From positions 558,001 through 622,000 of the forward strand of contig NZ_JAFCLP010000002.1 in the NCBI RefSeq assembly GCF_018129405.1: 64,000 nucleotides of DNA. The letters run 5' to 3'. Origin of the DNA: Bradyrhizobium iriomotense. GTDB taxonomy: Bacteria; Pseudomonadota; Alphaproteobacteria; Rhizobiales; Xanthobacteraceae. The notes below the pieces were generated by a model. That model did not search any database and was not told the origin of the DNA. It saw only the letters and a program-made list of their open reading frames with translations. Within the stretch, counting starts at the first letter, position 1. Each line of letters starts with the position of its first letter. Below are positions 40,147 through 49,047 of this stretch, piece after piece. The translations under genes were made by a program, and so were the position numbers.

Positions 40147-41175
40147 CTACGCTCCGCTTGCCGGCTTCGGCTCCGGGAATTTCCACTTGCCGTTCAGGAT
40201 TTCGGGGCGCGGCCGGTAGAGCCGCACGGTGTAGTTCCATCCTTTCATGATCGGCAGGCAGTTCGGGATCTTGCCGTCGCAGCCGCCGAACTGGATCGCC
40301 GTCGAGCCGTCGGCCGATTTCACCGCGGTCAGATTGTTGAGGGAGTAGGCGTTGTACGGGTTCTTCTCGAAATAGCCCTCGGCGTTGTAGAGGCTGATCG
40401 ACCAGAAGCCGTCGACAGGCACGTTGCCGGGAACGATCAGCTTGTAGACCGTGCTGCCGTCGTTCTTCTCAGGATTGAAACTGAGATACGTGGCTTCCTT
40501 GTCGAGATTACCACCCCATGCGGTCGCTGTGCCGATCAGATGACGGATCGGGTCCACCTGCTCCTTCGCCCCAAACGCGCGCTTGAAGTCATGCAACGAC
40601 GCGCCGAGAACAAGGAGGGCATCCCGCACCTTCTTTTGGCTCGCTGGGTCCCACGCAGGAACCTCGAACTTGCCAGCAGCTTTCTGGCTCACTGTGGTCG
40701 CGTCCTGCAACGCGTGCACCCTCTCGACGTCCTTTGGATCTTGCGGGTCGACCAGCGTGCGCAATGCGACCAAGACGTATCGGGTGCCGACCTTTTCCCT
40801 GCCGTAGGTGTAGGTGCCAGCGCCGTGCTCGACATTGCCGACCACATAGTGATCTTCATTGATCACCTGCATCGAGCGGAAGCGCTTGCCCGCGTCCGGC
40901 AACGTGATTGTTGCCGGCCCGGCATCGAGGTCAAGCACCACCGACGAATACAGCGTATCGCGATTGGTTCGGATGACGGGCTGCCTGTCGATCTGCATGG
41001 GCTCGCGATGATGAAAAAGCTTGCCTACGCCCCCGGCGTCCCTGGCCGCATTACCGAGATAGAGATCGGTCTCGGCGCGGACGAAATTGTCGACCGTGAC
41101 GGGCACGGGCGATTGCGCGAGAACCTGCGAACTCGCGAACATGGCGATGGACGCAAACCAAACAGCTGGTTTCAT
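40147..41175 (-). CDS. DUF1254/DUF1214 domain protein, exported (smaller paralogue)
   Basis: The 342-residue protein has a Sec signal (MKPAVWFASIAMFASSQVLAQ). It continues with the DUF1254 pattern VDNFVRAETDLYLGNAA and QPVIRTNRDTLYSSVVLDLDAGPATITLPD, and a DUF1214-type C-terminus (VYKLIVPGNVPVDGFWSISLYNAEGYF and the GWNYTVRLYRPRPEIL ending). GGGAG lies 8 nt before the ATG at 41175. The two adjacent DUF1254 proteins have different lengths and are clear but distant paralogues. The C-terminus has a Cys pair (GGCDGKIPNC) that may form a disulfide. Confidence 0.88.
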   Translation of the reverse strand: MKPAVWFASIAMFASSQVLAQSPVPVTVDNFVRAETDLYLGNAARDAGGVGKLFHHREPMQIDRQPVIRTNRDTLYSSVVLDLDAGPATITLPDAGKRFRSMQVINEDHYVVGNVEHGAGTYTYGREKVGTRYVLVALRTLVDPQDPKDVERVHALQDATTVSQKAAGKFEVPAWDPASQKKVRDALLVLGASLHDFKRAFGAKEQVDPIRHLIGTATAWGGNLDKEATYLSFNPEKNDGSTVYKLIVPGNVPVDGFWSISLYNAEGYFEKNPYNAYSLNNLTAVKSADGSTAIQFGGCDGKIPNCLPIMKGWNYTVRLYRPRPEILNGKWKFPEPKPASGA

Positions 41176-41275
41176 TGCGGGACTCCCACAGCCACGCTGC
41201 TCGCACCGCGGGGTGCCGTCGAACACGGCGATGCGACCGGCGGGTTTGTGGCCGCCGACCGCACCGCCGTCGACC

Positions 41276-42970
41276 TCAATTCCTGTTCGAGACGCCAACG
41301 GTGATCTTGTCCATCGCGTCGCTCACGGTGAAGCTCGCCGCCTTGGCGCGTGGCGGGAAATCCTTGAAGCTCTCCAGCCATTGTGCGACCGCAGCTTGTG
41401 CCGGCACAAACAGGAATGCTCGATGCACCTGCCAATTGGCGTAGTAGATGCTCTCGGTCCCGCGCTCGAACGGATCGGCCCGTAGATTATAGAGATTGGG
41501 CCCGCGCAACTTGTTGAAGTTGCCTTGCCAGACGCCAATCGGCGTCTTGGGATTTGGCTCGCTATTCTGCTCCATAAAAGCGATCTTCCACTCGCGGACC
41601 CGCAGAGCCATCAGATCGCCGTCGTCGCTCCAGTAGAGGAATTCCTGGCGCGGCGATTCCTTCTCGTCGCCTTTGAAGAAGGGCAGCAGGTTTTGGCCGT
41701 CCAGGTGGACCCTGAACGTCTTGCCATTCAGCGTGGTGCCCGACTTCAGCTTGGCGAGGATACCAGTCTCGCCCGCCGCCGCCGCGAATGTCGGAATGAA
41801 GTCCTCATGCGCACAGATGTCGTTCACGATGGTTCCCGGCTTGATCACGCCGGGCCAGCGGATCAGGCAGGGCACGCGGAAAGCGCCCTCCCAGTTCGTG
41901 GCCTTCTCGCCCTTGAACGGCGTCGAACCACCGTCGGGCCAGGTGAATACCTCGGCGCCATTGTCGGTGGTGTAGACGACGATGGTGTTGTCGGCGACGC
42001 CGAGATCGTCGATGACCTTGAGGAGCTGCCCGACATGTCCGTCGGTCTCGACCATGCCGTCCGGATAGACGCCGAGACCGGTCTTGCCGTCCGATTCTCT
42101 CTTCAAATGCGTGAAGATGTGCATCCGCGTCGAATTGAAGTAGCAGAACCATGGAACAGCCTCGGCCTGCTTGCGCTTGACGAAATCTATTGCCGCGCTG
42201 AGGAATTCCTCGTCGATGGTCTCCATACGCTTGCTGTCGAGCGCGCCGGTATTCTCGATGACCTGCTTGCCGACGCGTCCGAAGGCGGGATCGACGGTTG
42301 CATCGTCGCGGTCGCTGGCTTTGCATTTGAGCACACCGCGCGGACCGAACTTCGCGCGGAATCGCGGGCCCTTTGGATAGTCAGGGTTTTCCGGCTCCTC
42401 TTCCGCATTGAGATGATAGAGATTGCCGAAGAACTCGTCGAAGCCGTGCACGGTCGGCAAATGTTCGTTGCGGTCGCCGAGATGATTTTTGCCGAACTGG
42501 CCGGTGGCGTAGCCGAGCGACTTCATGACGTCGGCAACGCTCGGATCGAGCGGCCCGAGACCCAGCTCGGCGCCTGGCAGCCCGACCTTGGTCAATCCAG
42601 TGCGGATCGGCGATTGTCCGGTGATGAAGGCTGCGCGGCCCGCGGTGCAGCTCTGCTGACCGTACCAGTCGGTGAAGACAGCGCCTTCCCTGCCGATGCG
42701 GTCGATGTTAGGCGTCCGGTAGCCCATGATGCCCATGTTGTAGGCGCTGACGTTGAACCAGCCGATGTCATCGCCCATGATGAAGAGAATGTTCGGCTTG
42801 CGCGCATCGCCTGCGGCCGGCGCGGGTGCGGCCTTCTGGGCCTGTGCCAGTGCCTCCGACGTCAGCGTCGCGGCCGCGACGATGGACGACGTTCCCAGCA
42901 ACAGATGTCTGCGATTGATCGTCTGCTCAGCCCGGGACTTGTTGTTCTTATTCTCCAATTCGCTGCTCAT
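41276..42970 (-). CDS. Arylsulfatase, exported, formylglycine type
   Basis: The 564-residue protein has a Tat-like signal (NRRHLLLGTSSIVAAATL, twin Arg 20-21). Sulfatase motifs are KPNILFIMGDDIGWFNVSAY (metal-binding Asp pair), the modification site SCTAGR with Cys108 in the C-x-A-x-R context, GYATGQFGKNHLGD, and YTTDNGAEVFTWPDGG (metal Asp/Asn). Cys in this context is converted to formylglycine by FGE. The FGE gene lies 10 nt upstream in the same operon. The enzyme hydrolyses sulfate (possibly phosphonate) esters; the natural substrate is unknown. Confidence 0.95.
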   Translation of the reverse strand: MSSELENKNNKSRAEQTINRRHLLLGTSSIVAAATLTSEALAQAQKAAPAPAAGDARKPNILFIMGDDIGWFNVSAYNMGIMGYRTPNIDRIGREGAVFTDWYGQQSCTAGRAAFITGQSPIRTGLTKVGLPGAELGLGPLDPSVADVMKSLGYATGQFGKNHLGDRNEHLPTVHGFDEFFGNLYHLNAEEEPENPDYPKGPRFRAKFGPRGVLKCKASDRDDATVDPAFGRVGKQVIENTGALDSKRMETIDEEFLSAAIDFVKRKQAEAVPWFCYFNSTRMHIFTHLKRESDGKTGLGVYPDGMVETDGHVGQLLKVIDDLGVADNTIVVYTTDNGAEVFTWPDGGSTPFKGEKATNWEGAFRVPCLIRWPGVIKPGTIVNDICAHEDFIPTFAAAAGETGILAKLKSGTTLNGKTFRVHLDGQNLLPFFKGDEKESPRQEFLYWSDDGDLMALRVREWKIAFMEQNSEPNPKTPIGVWQGNFNKLRGPNLYNLRADPFERGTESIYYANWQVHRAFLFVPAQAAVAQWLESFKDFPPRAKAASFTVSDAMDKITVGVSNRN

Positions 42971-42980
42971 GCGATTCTCC

Positions 42981-44000
42981 CTACGTTACTCTGGCGGCGT
43001 TTCCCTCCTGCTTGTGATGCACGGAGATAGGCGATCTCACCACGCACCTGAACCCGACGTGGCTGGCCGAGGTATCGACCGGCTCGGCGTGCCGCGCCGC
43101 GGGGCGGTAGCGACGGCAATAGTTCGGCGCGCAGAGGTGTGAGCCACCCTTCAAGACTTTGCGCGGGATGCGGACGTCGGGTTGACATGGATCAAAGCTC
43201 GCATCCTCCCGACCGCCACGCGGATTCTTGGGAATGCAGCAGGGCTTCGCCGCTTCGGCCTGATGCCGCGACGACCACCAGTCCGAGGTCCACTCCCAGA
43301 CATTGCCGATCATGTCGTAGAGCCCGTAGCCGTTCGGCGGAAAGGCCATGACCGGCGAGGTACGCTCGAACCCATCCTCGCCGAGGTTCTGGACAGGAAA
43401 ACTTCCCTGCCAGATGTTGGCCATGTACCTGCCGCCCGGCATCAGCGCATCACCCCAGGCAAACTCCTCGCCATCGAGCCCGCCGCGCGCAGCGAACTCC
43501 CACTCCGCTTCGGTCGGCAAATCCTTGCCAGCCCAACGCGCATAGGCGGCCGCGTCATTGTAGGAGACGTGCACGACCGGGTGGTCGTCGAGCCCTTTGA
43601 TATTGCTGCCGGGGCCGTAGGGATGGCGCCAATTGGCGCCGCGCATGAAGGACCACCACTGGCTCCAGTCGGCAAGATCCGTGATGCGCGGCAGCGGCGA
43701 GAACACCAGCGAGCCTGCGTAGAGCATCTCCCTGAGCGCACCGGGATAATCCTTGGGATCGGGAACGAGCTGCGCCTCCGTGACATGGCCGGTGGCGTTG
43801 ACGAACTCCTTGAACTGCCGGTTGGTCACCGGCGTGCGGTCGATCCAGAAGCCGTCGACCGAGACACGATGGCTCGGCGCTTCCTCGGGATAGTGGTGAT
43901 CGGATCCCATACGGAAGGTGCCGCCGGGAATGAAGACCATCTCGCCGGTCTTCACATCATCCGGCAACCACTCGCAGTGATCCGGGTCGGCCCGCAGCAT
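42981..44000 (-). CDS. Formylglycine-generating enzyme (SUMF1/FGE type)
   Basis: FGE uses copper and O2 to oxidise the sulfatase Cys to formylglycine. The 339-residue protein has no signal peptide. The fold is visible from MVFIPGGTFRMGSDHHYPEEAPSHRVSVDGFWIDRTPVTNRQF through LPTEAEWEFAARGG, NGYGLYDMIGNVWEWTSDWW and the active-site segment GGSHLCAPNYCRRYRPAARH. The two catalytic Cys are 290 and 295, in the C-x4-C spacing of known FGEs. GGAG precedes the ATG at 44000. It is the first gene of the seven-gene operon, upstream of its likely client. Confidence 0.95.
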   Translation of the reverse strand: MLRADPDHCEWLPDDVKTGEMVFIPGGTFRMGSDHHYPEEAPSHRVSVDGFWIDRTPVTNRQFKEFVNATGHVTEAQLVPDPKDYPGALREMLYAGSLVFSPLPRITDLADWSQWWSFMRGANWRHPYGPGSNIKGLDDHPVVHVSYNDAAAYARWAGKDLPTEAEWEFAARGGLDGEEFAWGDALMPGGRYMANIWQGSFPVQNLGEDGFERTSPVMAFPPNGYGLYDMIGNVWEWTSDWWSSRHQAEAAKPCCIPKNPRGGREDASFDPCQPDVRIPRKVLKGGSHLCAPNYCRRYRPAARHAEPVDTSASHVGFRCVVRSPISVHHKQEGNAARVT

Positions 44001-44508
44001 GATGGAAACTCCGATACGCGCAGTCCACCGGTGCTATGATACGGACTTCGGCAGGCGCCGATGACGGCGGATTGCCCGGCGCATTGGACGCATGGTCTGG
44101 TCCCCCTCTTCCTGGCGCTGAGGGCAGGAGATGCAGATCGCGAATTGCGTCAACATCTCTCCCGTTCTTGCGCACGCGATCCGAGCATGCAGCAGCACGC
44201 TGCCCCTTCCACGCCACGATCTGCAGCGCGCTCTCGATTCGTATCGCTTAGGTTGCAAACGGTATCCGAAGATGCGGCGACTGTGATGTGCAGATTGTGC
44301 CAGCACGTCGCGGCGATGGCCGGGATCGAGCGATGCCACGTCTCACATTCGCTGAATTGGCAGCCTCATTGCCGGATTCATCGTGTCGAATTCGACGATC
44401 ATTCGCCTCAAAACGCGAACTCAATTCACAGCACCTCTTCGCGTTGTAGTGGTATTTCCGTTTGCCGCCTGCCGCACAAATGTCGCGCTTCAATACAAGT
44501 GTACGACC
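44001..44508. other. Divergent regulatory region between FGE operon and AraC gene
   Basis: This 508-nt gap is flanked by the first gene of the sulfatase operon and the AraC-type gene. Small frames on both strands have no convincing start or family resemblance. It must hold both promoters and probably AraC sites. I found no unambiguous -35/-10 pair or clear direct repeat by eye. Base composition is slightly lower in GC toward 44340-44480. Confidence 0.5.
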
Positions 44509-45516
44509 ATGGTGCAGTCTCTTCTGGTTGATTCGCGGAAGCTCGACGGTTTCGAGGGTCTACACCAGGCCGTGCACGGCTCTCACGTCGACGTCATGCA
44601 GCTCGGACGCGGGCGGCTACGCGGGACACTGTCGCATGTCGGCATCGGCGATTTCTCGCTCAGCATCGGCGCCTTCAACATCGGAATGCGCACGCAGCGC
44701 ACCTCCAGCGACGACAAGCTCATCATCGGCATGCTGCTGGCAGCCGAGCAGCGCGTTGCCCATTGGTCGTTCGACATGCAGCTCAACGACGTGCTCGTGA
44801 TTCCGCCGCTGCTCGAGCATGACGGCGTCTTTCACGGCGCATCCGCTTATGCGGCCATGCGCTTCGATCTCGATCAGGTGGGGGAGTTGTTCGGCGGAGA
44901 GGCGCGTCTGAGCGATCCCGACACATGGCGCAGGCGTGGTCACTTCCGGGCAGACCTCGCGACCGGCGCATTGGCCTCGCGTCGTCTGATCCGGATCATG
45001 TCCCATCTGGCCATCCACAAGCACGGCCTGACGCCGTCGACGGCCGATTTCTGGAAACGATCGATCGTCGAATGCATGGCTGCGAACGTGATGTCGTCGC
45101 TGCCGCCCGATGACCGCGGCAGACTTCCTTCAGCAAGGCGGCTGATCCGCAAGGTCGAGGAGTATCTCGACCAGGCCGGCACGCGCCCGGTGCATGTTTC
45201 GGAAATATGCGCCGCGTTCACGGTGTCGCGACGCACTCTGCATCGCGCCTTTCAAGAGGTGTTCGGGCTCGGCCCCGTCACCTTCCTGCGCCACAAGCGC
45301 CTGTGCACCATTCACTCCATCCTGCGGGAGAGCAGGCCGGGTTCGACCACCGTGGCAGCGGTCGCGATGCAACAGGGCTTCTACGAGCTCGGGCGCTTCT
45401 CGCAGTATTATTCGATGATGTTCGGAGAGCGTCCGTCGCAAACCCTGGGAGTCACATCATTCCCTCTCTCGGACGATGGTCACGCCCAAGCAGGCTCCAT
45501 CCTCTCCGAGAGATGA
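44509..45516 (+). CDS. AraC-family transcriptional regulator
   Basis: The 335-residue protein has an N-terminal sensor domain (about 1-220) of the AraC-binding-like type, and a C-terminal AraC HTH pair: VHVSEICAAFTVSRRTLHRAFQEVFGLGPVTFLRHKRL, followed by STTVAAVAMQQGFYELGRFSQYYSMMFGERPSQTL. The organisation resembles EutR/FeaR-like activators. The ATG at 44509 is preferred; the frame is open 42 codons further up without family support. Placed divergently from the FGE-sulfatase operon, it is the likely activator of that operon (inference). Confidence 0.88.
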   Translation: MVQSLLVDSRKLDGFEGLHQAVHGSHVDVMQLGRGRLRGTLSHVGIGDFSLSIGAFNIGMRTQRTSSDDKLIIGMLLAAEQRVAHWSFDMQLNDVLVIPPLLEHDGVFHGASAYAAMRFDLDQVGELFGGEARLSDPDTWRRRGHFRADLATGALASRRLIRIMSHLAIHKHGLTPSTADFWKRSIVECMAANVMSSLPPDDRGRLPSARRLIRKVEEYLDQAGTRPVHVSEICAAFTVSRRTLHRAFQEVFGLGPVTFLRHKRLCTIHSILRESRPGSTTVAAVAMQQGFYELGRFSQYYSMMFGERPSQTLGVTSFPLSDDGHAQAGSILSER

Positions 45517-45587
45517 AACAACGAGCGGATCGCGCGACGTTGTTCCGTGCAGCCCGGTTCAGGATCAATCGGTTCCTTGCGGGCAGG

Positions 45588-45857
45588 CTATTGCCCGGCC
45601 CATCCGGCGGTCACGGTCTGGGTCTTTGCCTGTGCCGGGGTGTTGGTCAGGCAGCGGCGGGCCGTCTCGATCTCGGCCTCCGTCGCGCCGTGGGAGCGCG
45701 CCCATGTCTCTGCGGCTGCCGCGGAATATTTCGCCACATAGTACCGCACAACCGTGCAGGAGGCGCGGCGAAACAGGCCGGGTTGCGGCTCGCCAGCCAT
45801 CGCATCAGGCGCAAGAGCAAGCAGCGCCGCCGAGAGCGCAAATCCTCTGATCAACAT
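45588..45857 (-). CDS. Small secreted protein of unknown function
   Basis: The 89-residue protein has a Sec signal (MLIRGFALSAALLALAPDAMA). The mature part of about 68 residues contains two Cys (RASCTVVRYY and ARRCLTNTP) that could form one disulfide. Its sequence (YYVAKYSAAAAETWARSHGATEAEIETARRCL) is helical. Similar short secreted proteins are common in Bradyrhizobium. It is convergent with the AraC gene (71 nt). Confidence 0.7.
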   Translation of the reverse strand: MLIRGFALSAALLALAPDAMAGEPQPGLFRRASCTVVRYYVAKYSAAAAETWARSHGATEAEIETARRCLTNTPAQAKTQTVTAGWAGQ

Positions 45858-45957
45858 TTAGGCTGTCCCCATTGTGGAACCCTCGCCGGCAACGCCATCA
45901 GGCCGATTTCGTTCCGGGGAACTCCATGCCCTCAGGCAGGGCAGACGCGCGGCTCCC

Positions 45958-46707
45958 TCATGGCCCCGAGATCGCCTTCGCCTGCTGCCGCATCAGCGCA
46001 TTGATGAAGCCGGCCCGCGCGTCGGAATGGCCCTGTCCGCGCGGCTCCAGCACGTGGCGAAGCAGGAACAGGCCGGTCAGCCTGAAGCCATCCTGGAGAT
46101 CCTGCTCGGTGAGTTCGCTCGCGGTTTCGCCGTGCCGCAGGAATGGCGGCAGCCGCAACAGCCGGTCCCGCCACGGCTCGCCCGCGCCGCGAGATACCGC
46201 CCCGCCGGATTTGGGCGAGACGTAGATCAGGTCCGTGGTCTCGCCGGTCACCGCGCAATTCTCCAGCGCCAGCCCGAAGCCGAGCTCGGCGAGCATCGCC
46301 AGCTCAAAGTGGATGAGATGCACCGCCGCGCTGCCGATGTCGTCGAAATCATCGAGCGAATGTTCGAGCAGCGCAAATATCTCTTCGTGCGGATCGCGCT
46401 CCGGCAGGAGCCGCGCGATCGAGGCCAGATGGGTGACGCCGTAGACCCCATGGGACGATCCCAGCAGCGTGGCCGCGCGCAGCTTCAGTCCTTCGATGGC
46501 GTAGGTGCCGAGATGCTCGTCGAGCCGTGCCCGCCACACCGCGCTGACGCTGTTGCCGGGTTGCAGCAGCGGCCGCAGCCGCGAGCTGGCGCCACCGCGC
46601 ACGAGGCCGAGATGTCGGCCGTGCGCGCGCGTCAAGAGCTCGACAATGGCGCTGCTCTCGCCATGCCGCCGCACGCCCAGCACGATGCCTTCGTCGGTCC
46701 ATTCCAT
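45958..46707 (-). CDS. recO: DNA repair protein RecO
   Basis: RecO with RecR loads RecA on SSB-covered single-stranded DNA. The 249-residue protein starts with the conserved [39 protein letters not shown], an OB-fold domain. A helical domain follows with LLERDPHEE-like ([22 protein letters not shown]) and [22 protein letters not shown] segments. The length is normal; the zinc-finger Cys found in some RecO are mostly absent here. It is the last gene of the minus-strand core run starting at rpoZ. Confidence 0.93.
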   Translation of the reverse strand: MEWTDEGIVLGVRRHGESSAIVELLTRAHGRHLGLVRGGASSRLRPLLQPGNSVSAVWRARLDEHLGTYAIEGLKLRAATLLGSSHGVYGVTHLASIARLLPERDPHEEIFALLEHSLDDFDDIGSAAVHLIHFELAMLAELGFGLALENCAVTGETTDLIYVSPKSGGAVSRGAGEPWRDRLLRLPPFLRHGETASELTEQDLQDGFRLTGLFLLRHVLEPRGQGHSDARAGFINALMRQQAKAISGP

Positions 46708-46753
46708 GGGAGGAAGTGTAGCGGATTCCAGTCAGGAGCGCAGCGCCATCTCC

Positions 46754-46835
46754 CGTCATTCCGGGGCGCCTCGAAGAGGCGAACCCGGAATCTCGAGATT
46801 CCGGGTTCGATGCTTCGCATCGCCCCGGAATGACG
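46754..46835. repeat. Palindromic repeat, family B
   Basis: The ends are CGTCATTCCGGGGCGCC and GCCCCGGAATGACG. Internal palindromes include GGCGCCTCGAAGAGGCG, GGAATCTCGAGATTCC and GATGCTTCGCATC. It sits between the start of recO and the stop of the next upstream gene. Confidence 0.82.
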
Positions 46836-46847
46836 GAACATATCAAT

Positions 46848-47228
46848 TCACGCGTTGAACCAGCCCTGCGCGTCGCCGGTGAAGGAGAAATACAGGCCCA
46901 TCGTCGTCAGCACGCAGGACACGATCTCGATGGCGCTGTCGAGCTCCATGCCCTTCTCGCCGATGATCTGGCCGAGCGAAATCACCGACAGCACGAGGGC
47001 TGCCGCCAGCACCCAGCGCGGCCAGTTCTTGCGCCAACGCGCGGCCAGCCAGACGAAATAGACGAGGAGCAGAATCATGCCGCCGGCGAGCAAGGTCGCC
47101 GTCATGATCATCTGCTCGGTCATCTCGGCATTGGGCGTGCGGTCCTGCACGGCAACCGAGACGGCATCCAGCATCAATGATGCATACAGCAGCGCTTCGA
47201 AGCGCTGGACGTTGGCGGGTACGCTCAT
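46848..47228 (-). CDS. Conserved membrane protein of unknown function
   Basis: The 126-residue protein has three to four hydrophobic segments (ATLLAGGMILLLVYFVWLAA; WVLAAALVLSVISLGQII; SAIEIVSCVLTTMGLYFSF) and the WRKNWPRW basic loop. No family recognised. It lies between era and recO in the same direction, with 21 nt to era, and is probably cotranscribed. Similar proteins occur beside era in Bradyrhizobium relatives, from memory. Confidence 0.75.
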   Translation of the reverse strand: MSVPANVQRFEALLYASLMLDAVSVAVQDRTPNAEMTEQMIMTATLLAGGMILLLVYFVWLAARWRKNWPRWVLAAALVLSVISLGQIIGEKGMELDSAIEIVSCVLTTMGLYFSFTGDAQGWFNA

Positions 47229-47249
47229 CGCATGCCGATCTTTTCTTGG

Positions 47250-48176
47250 TTATTCTTTGGGGAAGTCCAGGCCCATCTCGCGGTAGCGATCGGGATCGTC
47301 ACCCCAGTTCTCGCGCACCTTGACGAACAGGAACAGATGCACCGGCACGTCCAGGATCTGCATCAGCTCCTTCCGCGAGTCCGCGCCGATCGACTTGATG
47401 GTGGCGCCGCCCTTGCCGAGCACGATCTTTCGCTGGCTTTCGCGCTCGACGTAGATCGTCTGCTCGATCCGCACCGAATGATCCTTGCGCTCCTCCCATT
47501 TGTCGGTCTCGACCGTGGACTGGTAGGGCAATTCCTGGTGCAGCTTCTGATAGATCTTCTCGCGCGTGATCTCGGCCGCCAGCTGCCGCATCGGCGCGTC
47601 CGACATCTGGTCCTCGGGATAGAGGAACGGGCCCGACGGCACCATCTCGGCGAGCGTCGTGCGGATGTCGTCGACGCCATCGCCCGAGATCGCCGCGATC
47701 ATGAAGGTTCTCGCGAACTTCATGCGCTCGTTGGCGGCCTGCGCCAACGCCAGCAGCTTCTCGCGCTGAACCAGGTCGACCTTGTTGATGACGAGGATCT
47801 TCTCGTGGTTGACGCTGGCCGCCTTGGCGAGGATGGCCTCAGCCTCCTCGTCGATCCCGGTCTTGGCATCGAGCAGCACGCAGACGAGGTCGGCGTCATG
47901 CGCTCCGCTCCAGGCGGTCGAGACCATGGCGCGGTCGAGCCGGCGCTTGGGCAAGAAGATACCGGGCGTGTCGACCAGGATGATTTGCGCGTTGTTCTCG
48001 ATGACGATGCCGCGGATCAGCGCGCGCGTGGTCTGCACCTTGCGCGAGACGATCGTGACCTTGGCCCCGACCAGCGCGTTGACCAGCGTGGACTTGCCGA
48101 CATTGGGCGCGCCGATCAGCGCGACGAAGCCGCAGCGCGTCGCGGTCGGCGCCTCGCCGCTTGCTTCAGCCGTCAT
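47250..48176 (-). CDS. era: GTPase Era
   Basis: Era binds 16S rRNA and assists 30S assembly. The 308-residue protein has the G1 motif GAPNVGKST, G3 DTPGIF, G4 NKVD, and a C-terminal KH domain around ERESQRKIVLGKGGATIKSIGADSRKELM. The ATG at 48176 (MTAEASGEAPT) overlaps the rnc stop by 11 nt; an upstream GTG at 48197 is a possible alternative. The order rnc-era-recO is standard. Confidence 0.95.
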   Translation of the reverse strand: MTAEASGEAPTATRCGFVALIGAPNVGKSTLVNALVGAKVTIVSRKVQTTRALIRGIVIENNAQIILVDTPGIFLPKRRLDRAMVSTAWSGAHDADLVCVLLDAKTGIDEEAEAILAKAASVNHEKILVINKVDLVQREKLLALAQAANERMKFARTFMIAAISGDGVDDIRTTLAEMVPSGPFLYPEDQMSDAPMRQLAAEITREKIYQKLHQELPYQSTVETDKWEERKDHSVRIEQTIYVERESQRKIVLGKGGATIKSIGADSRKELMQILDVPVHLFLFVKVRENWGDDPDRYREMGLDFPKE

Positions 48177-49047
48177 TGCCGCCGCCAACGCCTTCACGTT
48201 CGATCATCACCGAGGCCGCCACCTTCTCTGCCGCGCGCTTGCTGCCGCCGACGCCTTCGGCCGGCGCAAGGCCCGGCAAGTCGACGGCGACGCGGAATTG
48301 CGGATCGTGATGCGGGCCGGTGCGCTCGACCTCGCGGTAAACCGGGGTCGGCAGCCCCTTCCCTTGCGCCCATTCCTGCAGCACGGTCTTGGGATCGCGC
48401 AACGGACGCCGCGGCTTGTGCATGCGCTCGGTCCAGTTGCGCCTGACGAACTCGGCCGCCGCGGCATGGCCGCCGTCCAGGAAGATGGCGCCGATCACGG
48501 CCTCGCAGATGTCGCCGAGGATGGATTTGCGTAAGCGCGCATCTGCGCTGGAGCCGACCGAACCGAGCTTGATGTCGTCGAGCAGGCCGAGCGACTTGGC
48601 GACGTCCGCGCAGCTTTCCTTGCGCACGAGCTCGGCAAGGCGCTTGGACAGCTCGCCTTCATCGGCATTGGGGAAGGCATGATAGAGCATGTCGGAGACG
48701 ACCAGACCGAGCACGTGGTCTCCGAGGAATTCGAGGCGCTGGTAGCTGTCGCCGCGCTTGCGTCCGGACTTCAGCGCCGAGACGTGCGTGATCGCCTGCA
48801 TCAAGAGGTTCGGGTCAGTGAAGGCGTGGCCGATGCGCGCCTCGAGCGCGGCGTTCGCGTCCGCCGCCTTGGCCTTGCTGCTCCGCACCCGCTTCTTCTT
48901 TGCGGGAGTCTTGGCTTCGGGAGCCTTGGCTTCAGGAGACTTGGTTTCCGGAGTCTTGGTCGCAAGCGTTTTGGCTGCAGCTTCGCCGTCAGGGACGGCT
49001 TGCGCGTCGATCGGTTCGGTCGTGATGTCCTTGGCTTCGTCTTTCAT
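48166..49047 (-). CDS. rnc: Ribonuclease III with N-terminal low-complexity extension
   Basis: RNase III cleaves double-stranded RNA in rRNA and mRNA processing. The 293-residue protein has the catalytic motif RLEFLGDHVLG (about 104-114), a second acidic helix (ILGDICEAVIGAIFLDGG) and a C-terminal dsRBD (DPKTVLQEWAQGKGLPTPVYREVERTGPHHDPQFRVAV). The first 60 residues are an added Lys/Pro/Glu/Ala-rich segment with repeated KSPEAKAPEAKTP. The ATG at 49047 overlaps the lepB stop as ATGA, so it is preferred over the longer frame to 49086. Confidence 0.95.
   Translation of the reverse strand: MKDEAKDITTEPIDAQAVPDGEAAAKTLATKTPETKSPEAKAPEAKTPAKKKRVRSSKAKAADANAALEARIGHAFTDPNLLMQAITHVSALKSGRKRGDSYQRLEFLGDHVLGLVVSDMLYHAFPNADEGELSKRLAELVRKESCADVAKSLGLLDDIKLGSVGSSADARLRKSILGDICEAVIGAIFLDGGHAAAAEFVRRNWTERMHKPRRPLRDPKTVLQEWAQGKGLPTPVYREVERTGPHHDPQFRVAVDLPGLAPAEGVGGSKRAAEKVAASVMIEREGVGGGNDG

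Noticed and set aside
44061-44531. A 156-codon plus-strand frame upstream of the AraC gene
   Set aside because: No ribosome-binding site, Arg/Ser/His-rich composition typical of a non-coding frame in GC-rich DNA, and it overlaps the AraC start in another frame.
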